A stretch of DNA of 64,000 nucleotides from JAWODU01 sp046483125 (GCA_046483125.1 JAWODU010000085.1:1-64000); one strand, 5' to 3'; numbered from the stretch's first letter, positions 53,191 to 61,257 are shown. Translations and numbers: made by a program. The notes: generated by a model not told the origin, from the sequence alone.

Positions 53191-54442
53191 CGCCTCGGCC
53201 GTTGTCATGCCCGGGCGGATTCCCGGGCCCGGTATCCCGTCCGATATTCAGACGCTCTCCCGCCTTATCGACGATTTCCGCCATTGTTACAGGTTTCTTG
53301 AGCCATGTGTGAATCCTGCCGTCCCCGACGATTTCCTTCAGACCGTCGGTAACATCAAAAGCCGTGCAGAATATGAACCGCGGACACTCGCGGCCTTCGC
53401 TTTCACACATCTCGCGGATCTTGTAGAAGGCCTCCTCGCCATCCAGCTCCGGCAACAGTATATCCATCAATATAACGCCGTAGTGGTTATCCTTGAATCT
53501 GTACAAGGCCTCCAGTCCGTCTCCGGCTTCGTCGACGCTTACGTCAGGAAACGCAGATTTCAGGGCCTCAACAAAAATCTGCCGGATTTTTTCTTCGTCG
53601 TCGACCACCAGCATTCTGGAAGAATCACAGCCCCTCAGCGGTTCGGATGAAACCGGACTGCTTTCAGCGGTTTTATGTTCAATTTTCTCTTCATCGGTCT
53701 GTTCTCTCTTGATCCGGTTTAGAATTGAATTGATGCGCTCAACCTGCTCGAGATAATCGCTTCTCTTATCCAGTTCGGCCAGGCACGTCAATATCTGCAG
53801 TGGATCGTTGAGTTCCTGCGTGACCGCGGACACGGTCTCCAATGCCGTCTGGGCTTTTTCCGCTTCCAGAAGTTTTTCCTGCGCGGCCGCCAGATCCTGT
53901 TCCGCCTGTTTTCTGCCTGTAGCGTCTCTTATAAAGAAACAGAACAGGCGGTTTTCTTTCCGCATCATCTGGTTTACAACTATTTCAGCGTAAAAACGTG
54001 AATTATCCGACCGAAGACATACCGCTTCCAGAACCGTATATTTATTCTGCCCCACATTCTCGCCCAACACGTCCAGGACTCTCTTGTCCGCGCCCGAAAC
54101 CAGATCAAGAATGTTCCTATCGCAAAGTTCGGCCCTTTCGAGGCCGAATTTGTGTTCCGCGCGGGCGTTTACCTCCAGAATCGAACCGTCGAGAGATGTA
54201 ATGAACACGGCGTCATATATTGTGTGAAAAAGCTGGTCGTATTTCGTTTCCTCGGAATCGTCCGCCCTGCTCTGCCGGACGGCCGGATGCTGTATCACCT
54301 GCTGAGTGATATTCATCCTGTCGGTACCGAACTCGGCGCTTTCCTCCTCGCCGTAGACACGGACCGGCTCTTTCCTGGTAGTCGGTTTGTAAGAAGATGC
54401 CTTCTCGGATCGCCTGATTATTCTTTTGGGCTTTTTCCCCAT
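53180..54442 (-). CDS. PAS - degenerate histidine-kinase dimerisation - receiver protein inside the trp operon
   Basis: The 420-residue product has a PAS domain (about 70-190: YDAVFITSLDGSILEVNARAE), a helical segment that aligns with a histidine-kinase dimerisation domain (about 205-265), and a C-terminal receiver domain (about 275-400) with the acidic pair VVDDEE, the phospho-acceptor aspartate in VILMDILLPELDG and the lysine in LKKPV. In the H-box the sequence is VTQELNDPLQIL where kinases have (A)HELNNPL, so the phosphorylatable histidine is replaced by glutamine (codon CAG). No ATPase domain follows. The receiver therefore must be phosphorylated by another kinase, or not at all. It lies between the trpC remnant and trpF. 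Confidence 0.85.
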   Translation of the reverse strand: MGKKPKRIIRRSEKASSYKPTTRKEPVRVYGEEESAEFGTDRMNITQQVIQHPAVRQSRADDSEETKYDQLFHTIYDAVFITSLDGSILEVNARAEHKFGLERAELCDRNILDLVSGADKRVLDVLGENVGQNKYTVLEAVCLRSDNSRFYAEIVVNQMMRKENRLFCFFIRDATGRKQAEQDLAAAQEKLLEAEKAQTALETVSAVTQELNDPLQILTCLAELDKRSDYLEQVERINSILNRIKREQTDEEKIEHKTAESSPVSSEPLRGCDSSRMLVVDDEEKIRQIFVEALKSAFPDVSVDEAGDGLEALYRFKDNHYGVILMDILLPELDGEEAFYKIREMCESEGRECPRFIFCTAFDVTDGLKEIVGDGRIHTWLKKPVTMAEIVDKAGERLNIGRDTGPGNPPGHDNGRGDEH

Positions 54443-54464
54443 GGCTCATTCATCTCTTTATGAG

Positions 54465-54620
54465 TTAACGGCCGGTCAATTCCCGCAATTGTTTCTCCGG
54501 ATTGTCATTGCGCATCAGGGTCTCTCCAATGAGAAAGCCATCATAACCCGCCGCTTCAAGTTTTTCAACATCCATCCTCGTGCCGATACCGCTTTCGGTA
54601 ATCGACAGGCGGGAAGCGTG
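54465..54620 (-). pseudogene. trpC: trpC remnant: C-terminal 51 codons of indole-3-glycerol phosphate synthase
   Basis: On the minus strand the frame that ends at 54465 reads RLSITESGIGTRMDVEKL, then EAAGYDGFLIGETLMR and QLRELTG. This is the last beta-alpha unit of indole-3-glycerol phosphate synthase, with the conserved ESGI phosphate-binding loop and the FLIGE.LM motif. TrpC is normally about 260 residues; only 51 remain. There is no in-frame ATG or GTG, and upstream the frame enters a dispersed repeat and hits a stop next to trpD. Position matches the usual place of trpC, between trpD and trpF. It is either a truncated gene or an assembly join at a repeat. Confidence 0.85.
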
Positions 54621-54642
54621 GACGTCCCCTCTCCTCCTCAAC

Positions 54643-54678
54643 CAATTACCATCCGTGTAATCCGTGGTTCTCCCATGC
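54643..54678 (+). repeat. Dispersed repeat at the trpC break, direct copy of 563-599
   Basis: The 36 bp CAATTACCATCCGTG...CTCCCATGC match 563-599 in the same orientation with one gap and two substitutions. It separates the remaining trpC codons from the trpD stop. The neighbouring GGACGTCCCCTC also recurs at 55917, next to the intergenic region between trpG and trpD. Confidence 0.75.
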
Positions 54679-54706
54679 GGTATGCGTCTATCACTCTCTT
54701 AATTGA

Positions 54707-55714
54707 TCACGAAGCCGTGGCCTTGATCAGCTCTTCGAGCTTTCGCTCTGCCGATCCGCTGTCCACCGATTCCTGCGCCAGTTTCCACCCCTCGCTTATA
54801 TCGTCACACTTCCCTCCCGCAGAGATTGCCGCGGCGGCATTCAGGCACACAATGTCGCGGGCCGGTCCTTTCTCTCCTGAAAGCACGCCCCGGCTGATGC
54901 CGGCGTTAACGGACGCCTCTCCTCCCCGCAGATCGTCGCTCCCGGAGTAATCGCCGATCAGGTTTACCGGATCGAAGTCGTAGGTCCGTATTCTCCCGTC
55001 GCGAAGCTCACTTATTCGCGTGGTCGTTGTCGTGGTTATCTCATCCATCCCGTCGTGCCCGTGGACGACAAACGCCTTCCTGCTCCCCAGCAGTTTCAAC
55101 ACCTCCGCGAACGGTTCCGTCAAATCGGGAGAGAAGACTCCTATTATCTGGCTTCTGGCGCCGGCCGGGTTTGTAAGAGGACCAAGCATATTAAATATGG
55201 TTCTTATGCCCAGTTCCCGTCTTGGCGTCATCGCGTATTTCATTGCCGGATGCAGTCTGGGCGCATAAAGAAAGCCTATTCCTGTTTCCTGTACACATTC
55301 TTCCACGGTGGCCTGATCGGCCTCTATATTTACTCCCAGTTCAGCCAGCAGGTCCGCTGAACCGCATTTACTGCTGATCGCCCGGTTGCCGTGTTTCGCC
55401 ACCGGAACGCCCGCGCCCGCAGCCACGAAAGCCGCCGTGGTGGATACGTTGAAAGTATCGCATTTGTCCCCTCCCGTGCCGCACGTGTCGATTACCGGGG
55501 CCCCGGCCGCGTCGATAAAAACCGCGTGACGCCGCATTGAGGACGCCGCTCCCGCGATTTCCTCCGCGGTTTCGCCCTTTACGCGCAAAGACGCTATAAA
55601 AGCCCCTATCTGCGCGGGCGTGGCTTCTCCGGACATGATCAGGTCAAACGCCTCGCCCATGGCGCTCTGAGAAAGATCCCGGCCTTCAACAATTTCCGAG
55701 AGATACTGTTTCAT
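54707..55714 (-). CDS. trpD: Anthranilate phosphoribosyltransferase
   Basis: TrpD transfers a phosphoribosyl group from PRPP to anthranilate. The 335-residue product is of full length and has the motifs DTCGTGGDKCDTFNVSTTAAFVAAG (glycine-rich PRPP loop), KHGNRAISSKCGSADLLAELG, LGPLTNPAG and VVHGHDGMDEI. It lies 238 bp downstream of trpG, a gap that contains a REP-like hairpin, and is followed by the damaged trpC. Confidence 0.97.
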   Translation of the reverse strand: MKQYLSEIVEGRDLSQSAMGEAFDLIMSGEATPAQIGAFIASLRVKGETAEEIAGAASSMRRHAVFIDAAGAPVIDTCGTGGDKCDTFNVSTTAAFVAAGAGVPVAKHGNRAISSKCGSADLLAELGVNIEADQATVEECVQETGIGFLYAPRLHPAMKYAMTPRRELGIRTIFNMLGPLTNPAGARSQIIGVFSPDLTEPFAEVLKLLGSRKAFVVHGHDGMDEITTTTTTRISELRDGRIRTYDFDPVNLIGDYSGSDDLRGGEASVNAGISRGVLSGEKGPARDIVCLNAAAAISAGGKCDDISEGWKLAQESVDSGSAERKLEELIKATAS

Positions 55715-55742
55715 GTTTGTTTTCCCCTTTCCCGGAGATTTT

Positions 55743-55850
55743 TTTGACAGGATTTACAGGATCCGGGAGACCCCAGCACGCCGGCAATTATGCAAACACA
55801 GCCGCATAATTGCCGACCGGCTATCCTGTTGATCTTGTTGATCCCGTCTA
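55743..55850. repeat. REP-like hairpin element (GACAGGAT family) between trpG and trpD
   Basis: The ends are TTGACAGGATTTACAGGAT and ATCCTGTTGATC...GATCCCGTC. The centre is a perfect 11-bp inverted repeat, GGCAATTATGC (55783-55793) and GCATAATTGCC (55804-55814). It is a close relative of the element at 10982-11094. It may modulate the expression of distal trp genes or protect the upstream mRNA. Confidence 0.8.
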
Positions 55851-55952
55851 ATCCCTTTTTCGATCCAATAAAGAACTCTCGTTTCCCTGGACTCTCCGAA
55901 TCCGCGCCATCAGTGGACGTCCCCTCCCCCATCCCGCATCCCGTATTCATCC

Positions 55953-56540
55953 TCAGGAACCGGAATACTCGCCCACGATCCCCAGGAAATTCCTAATCAG
56001 CTTCTTACCGCTCGGGGTAAGCACCGACTCAGGGTGAAACTGAACGCCGTAAGTAGGATGGCTTTGATGGCGCAAGCCCATTATTTCGCCGTCGTCGTCG
56101 CTCTCCGCGTCAATTGTCAATTCCGCCGGAACACTTGAACGCTCCACGGCCAGGGAGTGGTAACGTCCGGCGGTAAACGGGTTCTTAATTCCTCGATACA
56201 GCCGTGATCCGTCGTGCCTGACCGCGGAAGTTTTGCCGTGCATTATCCTGCCCGCGTTCCCTACCGCTCCCCCGAACGCGGCGCCCACGCACTGGAGTCC
56301 GAGACACACGCCCAGTATCGGTGTTGTGCCGGAAAGCAGACGGATCAAATCGACCGAAATGCCCGCGTCGCCGGGCGTGCCCGGGCCCGGCGATATCACT
56401 ATCCCCTCGGCCTTCATTCCGGCTATCTCCTCGGGAGTTACGACGTCGTTGCGGAAGACTCTGACATCGGCGCCCATCCCAGCAAGCGCCTGCACGAGAT
56501 TGTAACTGAATGAATCGTAGTTATCGATGAGTATCAGCAT
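55953..56540 (-). CDS. trpG: Anthranilate synthase component II (glutamine amidotransferase)
   Basis: TrpG releases ammonia from glutamine for anthranilate synthesis. The 195-residue product has IDNYDSFSYNLVQ near the start, the ISPGPGTP oxyanion region, the nucleophile cysteine in LGVCLGLQC, and the catalytic His/Glu in GVQFHPESV. Some members also serve aminodeoxychorismate synthase. The gene is 3 bp downstream of trpE. Confidence 0.95.
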   Translation of the reverse strand: MLILIDNYDSFSYNLVQALAGMGADVRVFRNDVVTPEEIAGMKAEGIVISPGPGTPGDAGISVDLIRLLSGTTPILGVCLGLQCVGAAFGGAVGNAGRIMHGKTSAVRHDGSRLYRGIKNPFTAGRYHSLAVERSSVPAELTIDAESDDDGEIMGLRHQSHPTYGVQFHPESVLTPSGKKLIRNFLGIVGEYSGS

Positions 56541-56543
56541 GGT

Positions 56544-58007
56544 TCACGGTCCGCCGGGTACTTCAAGGCCCCCGACAGCCATCTGCACGGCTTTCTGCAT
56601 TCCCCGCGCTTTGTGGCACGTTTCGTCGAATTCCCTTTCAGGCACGGAGTCGTATACTATACCCGCCCCCGCCTGGACGGAAACAGAACCGGGAGAAATA
56701 TCCAGAGTCCTGATCGTAATAGCCATGTCCATATTCCCGTTGTACCCCACGTATCCCATGGCTCCGCCGTAGGCGCCCCTGGTTCCGGGCTCAAGTTCAT
56801 TAATGATTTCCATGGCCCGGATCTTCGGAGCGCCGGTCAATGTTCCCGCGGGAAACGTCGCCCCTATAACGTCATAAGCGTCAAGCCTTTTTCTGAGAAT
56901 ACCCTGGACGTGCGACACCAGGTGCATAACGTGGCTGTACCTTTCTATCACCATATATTCAGGGACCTGTACACTGCCGGCTTCCGCGACCCTGCCGATA
57001 TCGTTTCGTCCCAGATCCACCAGCATCACGTGTTCGGCTTTCTCCTTGTCATCCTTCAACAGCTCATCCGCCAGTTTTCTGTCTTCCTGCGGGGTCGCGC
57101 CCCTGGGCCTGGTTCCGGCTATCGGCCGAAGCTCCACCTTACTGCCGGTCAGCCGCACCATTATCTCCGGCGAAGAGCCTACCAGCACGTGTTCGCCTGT
57201 TTTGAAGAAAAACATGTAAGGCGAGGGATTCAGCAGGCGCAGTGCCCGGTAAAGCTGTATCGCAGGCACGTCGGTGCGGGCGCTGAAGCGCTGACTCAGC
57301 ACGGCCTGGATTATGTCTCCGGCGTATATGTATTCCTTTGCCTTGTTTACGATCCGTGCAAAGTCTTCACGGCTCATGTTCGACTCGAAATGAGCCGGCG
57401 GATACGACTGAGCCGTTCGTTCCGGAGCAGGCGACTGAATCGTGCCGACGATTTCCGACACCTTCTCGATTCCGCGCTGATAGGCCTGTTGGGCCGAACC
57501 TTCACGGTCCGGCCTGGTACATACCACGATTTTCATCGTGTGCCTGACATTGTCGAAAACGATCAGACTGTCTGCGCTCAGAAAACGGCTCACGGGTCCC
57601 GGGTCTTCCGGCCCCTTCCGCGGCGCCGGTACCCGTTCGAACTCCGATATCGCCTCGTAGCCTATAAATCCCACTGCTCCCCCGAAAAACCGCGGCAGGC
57701 CTTCAAGCTCGGCCACGCGGACATTATCGTATATCCGGCGCAGTGCTTCCAGCGTACGGCCGGAAGCCTGCGAGTGATCGGCTTCAAGGAAAAGGTCGGG
57801 GTTCACACCGACAAAGGAATACCTGCCCCATGTTTCTCCTCCTTCCACGCTTTCCAGGAGAAAACAGTTCGGCATGTCGGCGAATCGCTGAAGAACTGAA
57901 ACCGGCGTTTCCATGTCGGCGAGCAATTCCCTGTAGACGGGAATTACGTCGTGGTTCTCCGCGAGACGAAGGTACTCCTCTTTGCCTGGGTATACGTTGT
58001 TTGACAT
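56544..58007 (-). CDS. trpE: Anthranilate synthase component I
   Basis: TrpE converts chorismate to anthranilate using ammonia from TrpG. The 487-residue product shows the N-terminal feedback-control region with LLESVEGGETWGRYSFVG (Trp-binding LLESxxxxxxxxRYSxxG type), and the catalytic domain with RLTGSKVELRPIAGTRPRG, DELLKDDKEKAEHVMLVDLGRNDIG and GTLTGAPKIRAMEII. I chose the ATG at 58007, which has GGAG 6 bp upstream; an ATG at 58019 would add four residues. It is the first gene of the trp operon. I saw no leader peptide or T-box upstream. Confidence 0.96.
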   Translation of the reverse strand: MSNNVYPGKEEYLRLAENHDVIPVYRELLADMETPVSVLQRFADMPNCFLLESVEGGETWGRYSFVGVNPDLFLEADHSQASGRTLEALRRIYDNVRVAELEGLPRFFGGAVGFIGYEAISEFERVPAPRKGPEDPGPVSRFLSADSLIVFDNVRHTMKIVVCTRPDREGSAQQAYQRGIEKVSEIVGTIQSPAPERTAQSYPPAHFESNMSREDFARIVNKAKEYIYAGDIIQAVLSQRFSARTDVPAIQLYRALRLLNPSPYMFFFKTGEHVLVGSSPEIMVRLTGSKVELRPIAGTRPRGATPQEDRKLADELLKDDKEKAEHVMLVDLGRNDIGRVAEAGSVQVPEYMVIERYSHVMHLVSHVQGILRKRLDAYDVIGATFPAGTLTGAPKIRAMEIINELEPGTRGAYGGAMGYVGYNGNMDMAITIRTLDISPGSVSVQAGAGIVYDSVPEREFDETCHKARGMQKAVQMAVGGLEVPGGP

Positions 58008-58159
58008 ACTGCGCTCCATCGGGCACTGACCCTTCAGGCCCGCTGAGCATCCTATATCCCGCTCCCCCCCGAATCAAGCGCTTCCGTAAGAAAGGCCGGG
58101 GGAATTTTCTGACAGGATCTACGGGATCTACGGGATTATAAGAGCGCTTCCACAACGTC

Positions 58160-58405
58160 TCTACTGCCCTCTGAGGTCTTACCAAACCGCCACACCTGGA
58201 TTTCTGCGGTCGCAAGTTGATTGTGGGTCAACCCCGGCATGAGTGTCCAGTCGACGAGGATCTCGACGAGGATCGAGACGAAGATGAGCCCCCTCGCGAT
58301 AAACCCCATAAAACTTGGTCTTTCTGAAAGCCCGTTTCAGGGGTGGCGTTTGCTAAGACGTCAGTACCCTTGACGAAGGGATTCGAACCGTTGAATATAG
58401 CCCCC
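58160..58405. other. Structured intergenic region upstream of trpE and the YggT-type gene
   Basis: The gap of about 390 bp between trpE and the YggT-type gene contains, from left to right, a half GACAGGAT element (58109-58132), then repeated units of CGACGAGGATCTCGACGAGG (about 58236-58280), a hairpin CTGAAA-gcccg-TTTCAG (about 58325-58341), and a hairpin CCCTT-gacg-AAGGG (58367-58380). I see no gene in it. The several small hairpins in a row suggest a structured RNA or binding region, but the family is not recognised. Confidence 0.4.
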
Positions 58406-59269
58406 ATGCAGACGGGAACCTGGGACACCCTGATAAACGCGGCATTGCTCGTATTCTGGATTAGAATCTGGGCTGAGGAAAGCGATCTGCTTTTCAATCC
58501 TTATCTGGCCGGTCCGGAGCGCATCGCCGGAAAATTGCTTATGTTTCTCGGGTCCTTTGCCCGGCCTCTGCCGCTCAGGGCCGCCGCGGCCGTCCTCGTA
58601 TCGGCCGTACTGCTCCTGCGCGGTTTTCTGGTCCCGGCGCGCGCCGCCTGGAGTGTGCAATGGGGACTGTATCAGTTTTCCTGCACCGGGGGCGGCGTCG
58701 CGCTCCGTTCACTGTTCAGTTTCTTTTCCTTCGCCGTATTCCTGCTGAAACTATGGTCCATTTCGTTGATTTATACCTTCTTCAATCCCGGCGATCATGC
58801 TTCCAGTCCCGGCAGTGCCCTCCACGGGGCCTCCCAGCCGTTCACATGGTTCAGAGCGGAATTCCGTCCTCTGCTTCTTCTTATCTGTTCGGGCGCGGTA
58901 ATTCTGGGACTGCATCTTGTCGAACGTTCCGCCGGAGGAACGGGCATACAGACCTCTGCCGGTACTCCTTCGGCTTTCGTCATGCTCGTTGTGATGCTTT
59001 CCGCAGCCGGTATAATCAATGTTCTGCCGGTAATATCCAGCGCTCTTTTTTTATTTGTAATAGGATCGCTTCTATCGACCGTGACCGCTTCCGGCCGCCT
59101 GCTTTACGTTTGCCGTGAATGGACGGATTTCATTCTCGGCCCGCTGAAAAGGTACCCCCTGCGCGTGGGAATGTTCGATCTCACTCCCTTAATCGTCTTT
59201 TTCGCCATAGGTTTCATACACCTGGCTCTCATCAGCATCATATCCGTGCCATTACGCGCTCTGCTGTGA
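58406..59269 (+). CDS. Membrane protein with YggT-type C-terminal domain
   Basis: The 287-residue product has about six membrane helices. Its C-terminal part (about 205-285) matches the YggT pattern: a cytoplasmic FILGPLKRYPLRVGMFDLTPLIVFF followed by a last helix. YggT proteins are small inner-membrane proteins of uncertain role (division or osmotic control has been suggested). The extra N-terminal helices are not part of that family. I chose ATG 58406; a GTG at 58343 would add 21 residues of repeat-derived sequence. It is a single gene on the plus strand, converging with tatD. Confidence 0.7.
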   Translation: MQTGTWDTLINAALLVFWIRIWAEESDLLFNPYLAGPERIAGKLLMFLGSFARPLPLRAAAAVLVSAVLLLRGFLVPARAAWSVQWGLYQFSCTGGGVALRSLFSFFSFAVFLLKLWSISLIYTFFNPGDHASSPGSALHGASQPFTWFRAEFRPLLLLICSGAVILGLHLVERSAGGTGIQTSAGTPSAFVMLVVMLSAAGIINVLPVISSALFLFVIGSLLSTVTASGRLLYVCREWTDFILGPLKRYPLRVGMFDLTPLIVFFAIGFIHLALISIISVPLRALL

Positions 59270-59274
59270 GAACG

Positions 59275-60087
59275 TTATCGGGCTTTGAAAAGCCTCGCCG
59301 CGTTTGCCGCGGTAATTTCGGCTAACTCCTCAACCGCGCACCCTCTCAATTCGGCTATTGTCTCCGCGATACATTTAAGGTGCGCCGGCTCGTTCCTTTT
59401 CCCCCGGTGCGGCTCGGGCGCCAGGCGGGGAGTATCCGTTTCTATCAGCAGGCGGTCGTCCGGGACCTCGCGGACCGCCCTGTGCAACCCGCCGGCACCG
59501 CGAAAGGTTACGATCCCGCTGAAGCTCACGTACATCCCCAGTTCCACAATCTGCCCGGCGAAAGAAATACTGCCGGTGAAACAATGAAGCACACCCCCTC
59601 TTCCCTCAGACACTAATTCCCGGTCGATACACGCGTCTATTATTTCGACAGTGTCATCTTCGGCTTCCCTGCTGTGTATTATCGCAGGCACACGCGCCTG
59701 CGCGGCAATTTCAAGCTGGCGCCTGAAAAGATCCCTCTGTGCAGGCGCGGTTTCCCCGCTGTAATGGTAATCGAGGCCGATTTCGCCAAGAGCGACTGCC
59801 CGGTTCGGCCCGCTTTCACTCCCGCTCAATAAGCCGGCCAACTCGTCCAGGTCGCTTTCGCGTTCCCCTTTCCCGAACGAAGCCGCCTCGTCCCGGTCGT
59901 ACCCCACGGCCGCGCGGACCGTCTCCGGACACAACCGCGCGGCGTTCAGGGCGGCCGCGTTTTCCGCCGGTGAGCCGCCCACGGCGATAATACCCGACAG
60001 ACCCGCTTCTTTCGCCCGCTCGACTACGGAAACAATGTCTTCATCGGAGGCAAAGCTCCCGAAATGCGCATGTGAATCGTAAAACAT
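59275..60087 (-). CDS. tatD: TatD-family metal-dependent hydrolase
   Basis: The 270-residue product is a TIM-barrel amidohydrolase of the TatD family, associated with 3'-5' DNase activity. Metal ligands are visible in SHAHFG (HxH near the N-terminus), the Glu in ALGEIGLDYHY, the His in IIHSREAEDD and VLHCFTGS, and the Asp in LIETDTP. Length (about 260) is normal. It lies 6 bp after the convergent YggT-type gene's stop and has a divergent region to the next gene on the right. Confidence 0.93.
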   Translation of the reverse strand: MFYDSHAHFGSFASDEDIVSVVERAKEAGLSGIIAVGGSPAENAAALNAARLCPETVRAAVGYDRDEAASFGKGERESDLDELAGLLSGSESGPNRAVALGEIGLDYHYSGETAPAQRDLFRRQLEIAAQARVPAIIHSREAEDDTVEIIDACIDRELVSEGRGGVLHCFTGSISFAGQIVELGMYVSFSGIVTFRGAGGLHRAVREVPDDRLLIETDTPRLAPEPHRGKRNEPAHLKCIAETIAELRGCAVEELAEITAANAARLFKAR

Positions 60088-60162
60088 CTACCCTGCGCCC
60101 TCTACTGTCCCAATCCGTGCCATCAGTATATGCCTCCTCCCGCACTTGCCCCGTCTTCGTCC

Positions 60163-60181
60163 CGTCCGCCTAAGACGGACG
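60163..60181. repeat. Small hairpin in a divergent promoter region
   Basis: CGTCCG-cctaaga-CGGACG forms a 6-bp stem with a 7-base loop. It uses the GTCCG word of the large repeats' core. It lies between tatD and the CaCA exchanger gene, both of which point away from it, so it could be an operator or a leftover of a repeat. Confidence 0.35.
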
Positions 60182-60245
60182 TAACTATGCCGAGGCAAGC
60201 ACTCGACACTCGACACGCGGCACCTCACTCCATACTATCATCCCC

Positions 60246-61253
60246 ATGACCGGTACGATAGGCGCTTTTCTCAACGGGCATGTCTGGATGGCATGGATCA
60301 CGCTTCTCGTTTCTTTCGCGGTCCTGGCGAAATCGGCCGACATGTTTGTCGACGCTTCGGTCGCTCTTGCTGAAAAATTCAGAATACCCCGTCTTGTCAT
60401 AGGCATTGTTCTCGTTTCCCTGGCAACCACCGCCCCCGAACTCTCCGTGTCTCTTACCGCCGCGCTCCGTGGAAGTCCGGAAATGGCCCTGGGCAACGCT
60501 ATCGGCTCGGTGATCTGCGACGACGGCCTCGCACTGCCTCTCCTGGCGATAATTTCGCCGGCGGCAATAGCTGTGATTCCCGCCGTTCTCAACAGTTCAT
60601 TTCTCTTTCTCATCTCTATGGAAGTTCTCGCGTTCGCCTTCGTTATAGGCGACCACACCCTGGACCGGTGGGAAGGAGCCGCCCTCCTGATGCTTTTTGT
60701 GGTGTACATGGGTGTGCTTTTCAACAAACACAAACGCGGAGAACTCACCGAAACGCTTGATATTGATGAACTCACGGACATAGAACACGCTTCGTGCACG
60801 AAGATGTTTTCTTTCTTCGGCATCGGCCTTGCCGGTATCGTGGTATCGAGCCAGGCTATAGTTCTTTCGGCCCAGTCCGTGGCGCTCTCTTTCGGAATTC
60901 CCGAAGGTATCGTGGCCCTCACGCTTGTCGCCCTGGGCACGTCCATACCCGAAGTGGCAACCTGTGTGACAGCCGCCCGCAAACGCGAAGGCGCCGTGGC
61001 CGTGGGCAATATCATCGGGGCCGATGTTATGAATATCTGCTGGGTGGCCGGCGCCTCGGCCGTGGCCAACCCCCTTACACTCACCGGAAAAGAACTGTTT
61101 TTCATGTTTCCCTCGATGTTCATAATAGTCGGGACAATGCTGGTTCTTCTGAGAACGGGTTACAGGCTGACCAGGGCCAAAGGGCTGGTCCTTCTCTCGC
61201 TTTACCTGCTTTACCTGGCTAGTTTCTTCGCCGTATTCAGACCCGAAACGTAG
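60246..61253 (+). CDS. Calcium/sodium antiporter of the CaCA family (YrbG type)
   Basis: The 335-residue product is a CaCA-superfamily cation antiporter with about ten helices arranged as two homologous halves. The alpha-1 repeat reads SLATTAPELSVSLTAALRGSPEMALGNAIGSVICDDGLALP and the alpha-2 repeat reads ALGTSIPEVATCVTAARKREGAVAVGNIIGADVMNICW. The key acidic residue in each PE(L/V) is present. However, the usual GNxxGSN..N becomes GNAIGSV.CDD in alpha-1 and GNIIGAD..N in alpha-2, so it may belong to a divergent subfamily with altered ion selectivity. It stands alone on the plus strand. Confidence 0.88.
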   Translation: MTGTIGAFLNGHVWMAWITLLVSFAVLAKSADMFVDASVALAEKFRIPRLVIGIVLVSLATTAPELSVSLTAALRGSPEMALGNAIGSVICDDGLALPLLAIISPAAIAVIPAVLNSSFLFLISMEVLAFAFVIGDHTLDRWEGAALLMLFVVYMGVLFNKHKRGELTETLDIDELTDIEHASCTKMFSFFGIGLAGIVVSSQAIVLSAQSVALSFGIPEGIVALTLVALGTSIPEVATCVTAARKREGAVAVGNIIGADVMNICWVAGASAVANPLTLTGKELFFMFPSMFIIVGTMLVLLRTGYRLTRAKGLVLLSLYLLYLASFFAVFRPET

Positions 61254-61257
61254 CTCG

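Noticed and set aside
55711..55950. Open frame between trpD and trpG on the minus strand
   Set aside because: It covers the REP-like hairpin, which is non-coding, and has no family resemblance.
56613..57899. Open frame on the plus strand opposite trpE
   Set aside because: It is antisense to a full-length trpE with intact motifs and has no known family.
58020..58340. trp leader peptide or T-box upstream of trpE
   Set aside because: I found no short frame rich in Trp codons before a terminator/antiterminator pair and no T-box consensus; the sequence is mostly small hairpins and part of a repeat.
58381..58391. GGTTCGAATCC word on the minus strand, as in a tRNA T-arm
   Set aside because: The T-stem has a mismatch, the expected acceptor partner and the D- and anticodon arms are missing, and no CCA follows. 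It lies in a structured intergenic stretch, not in a tRNA gene.
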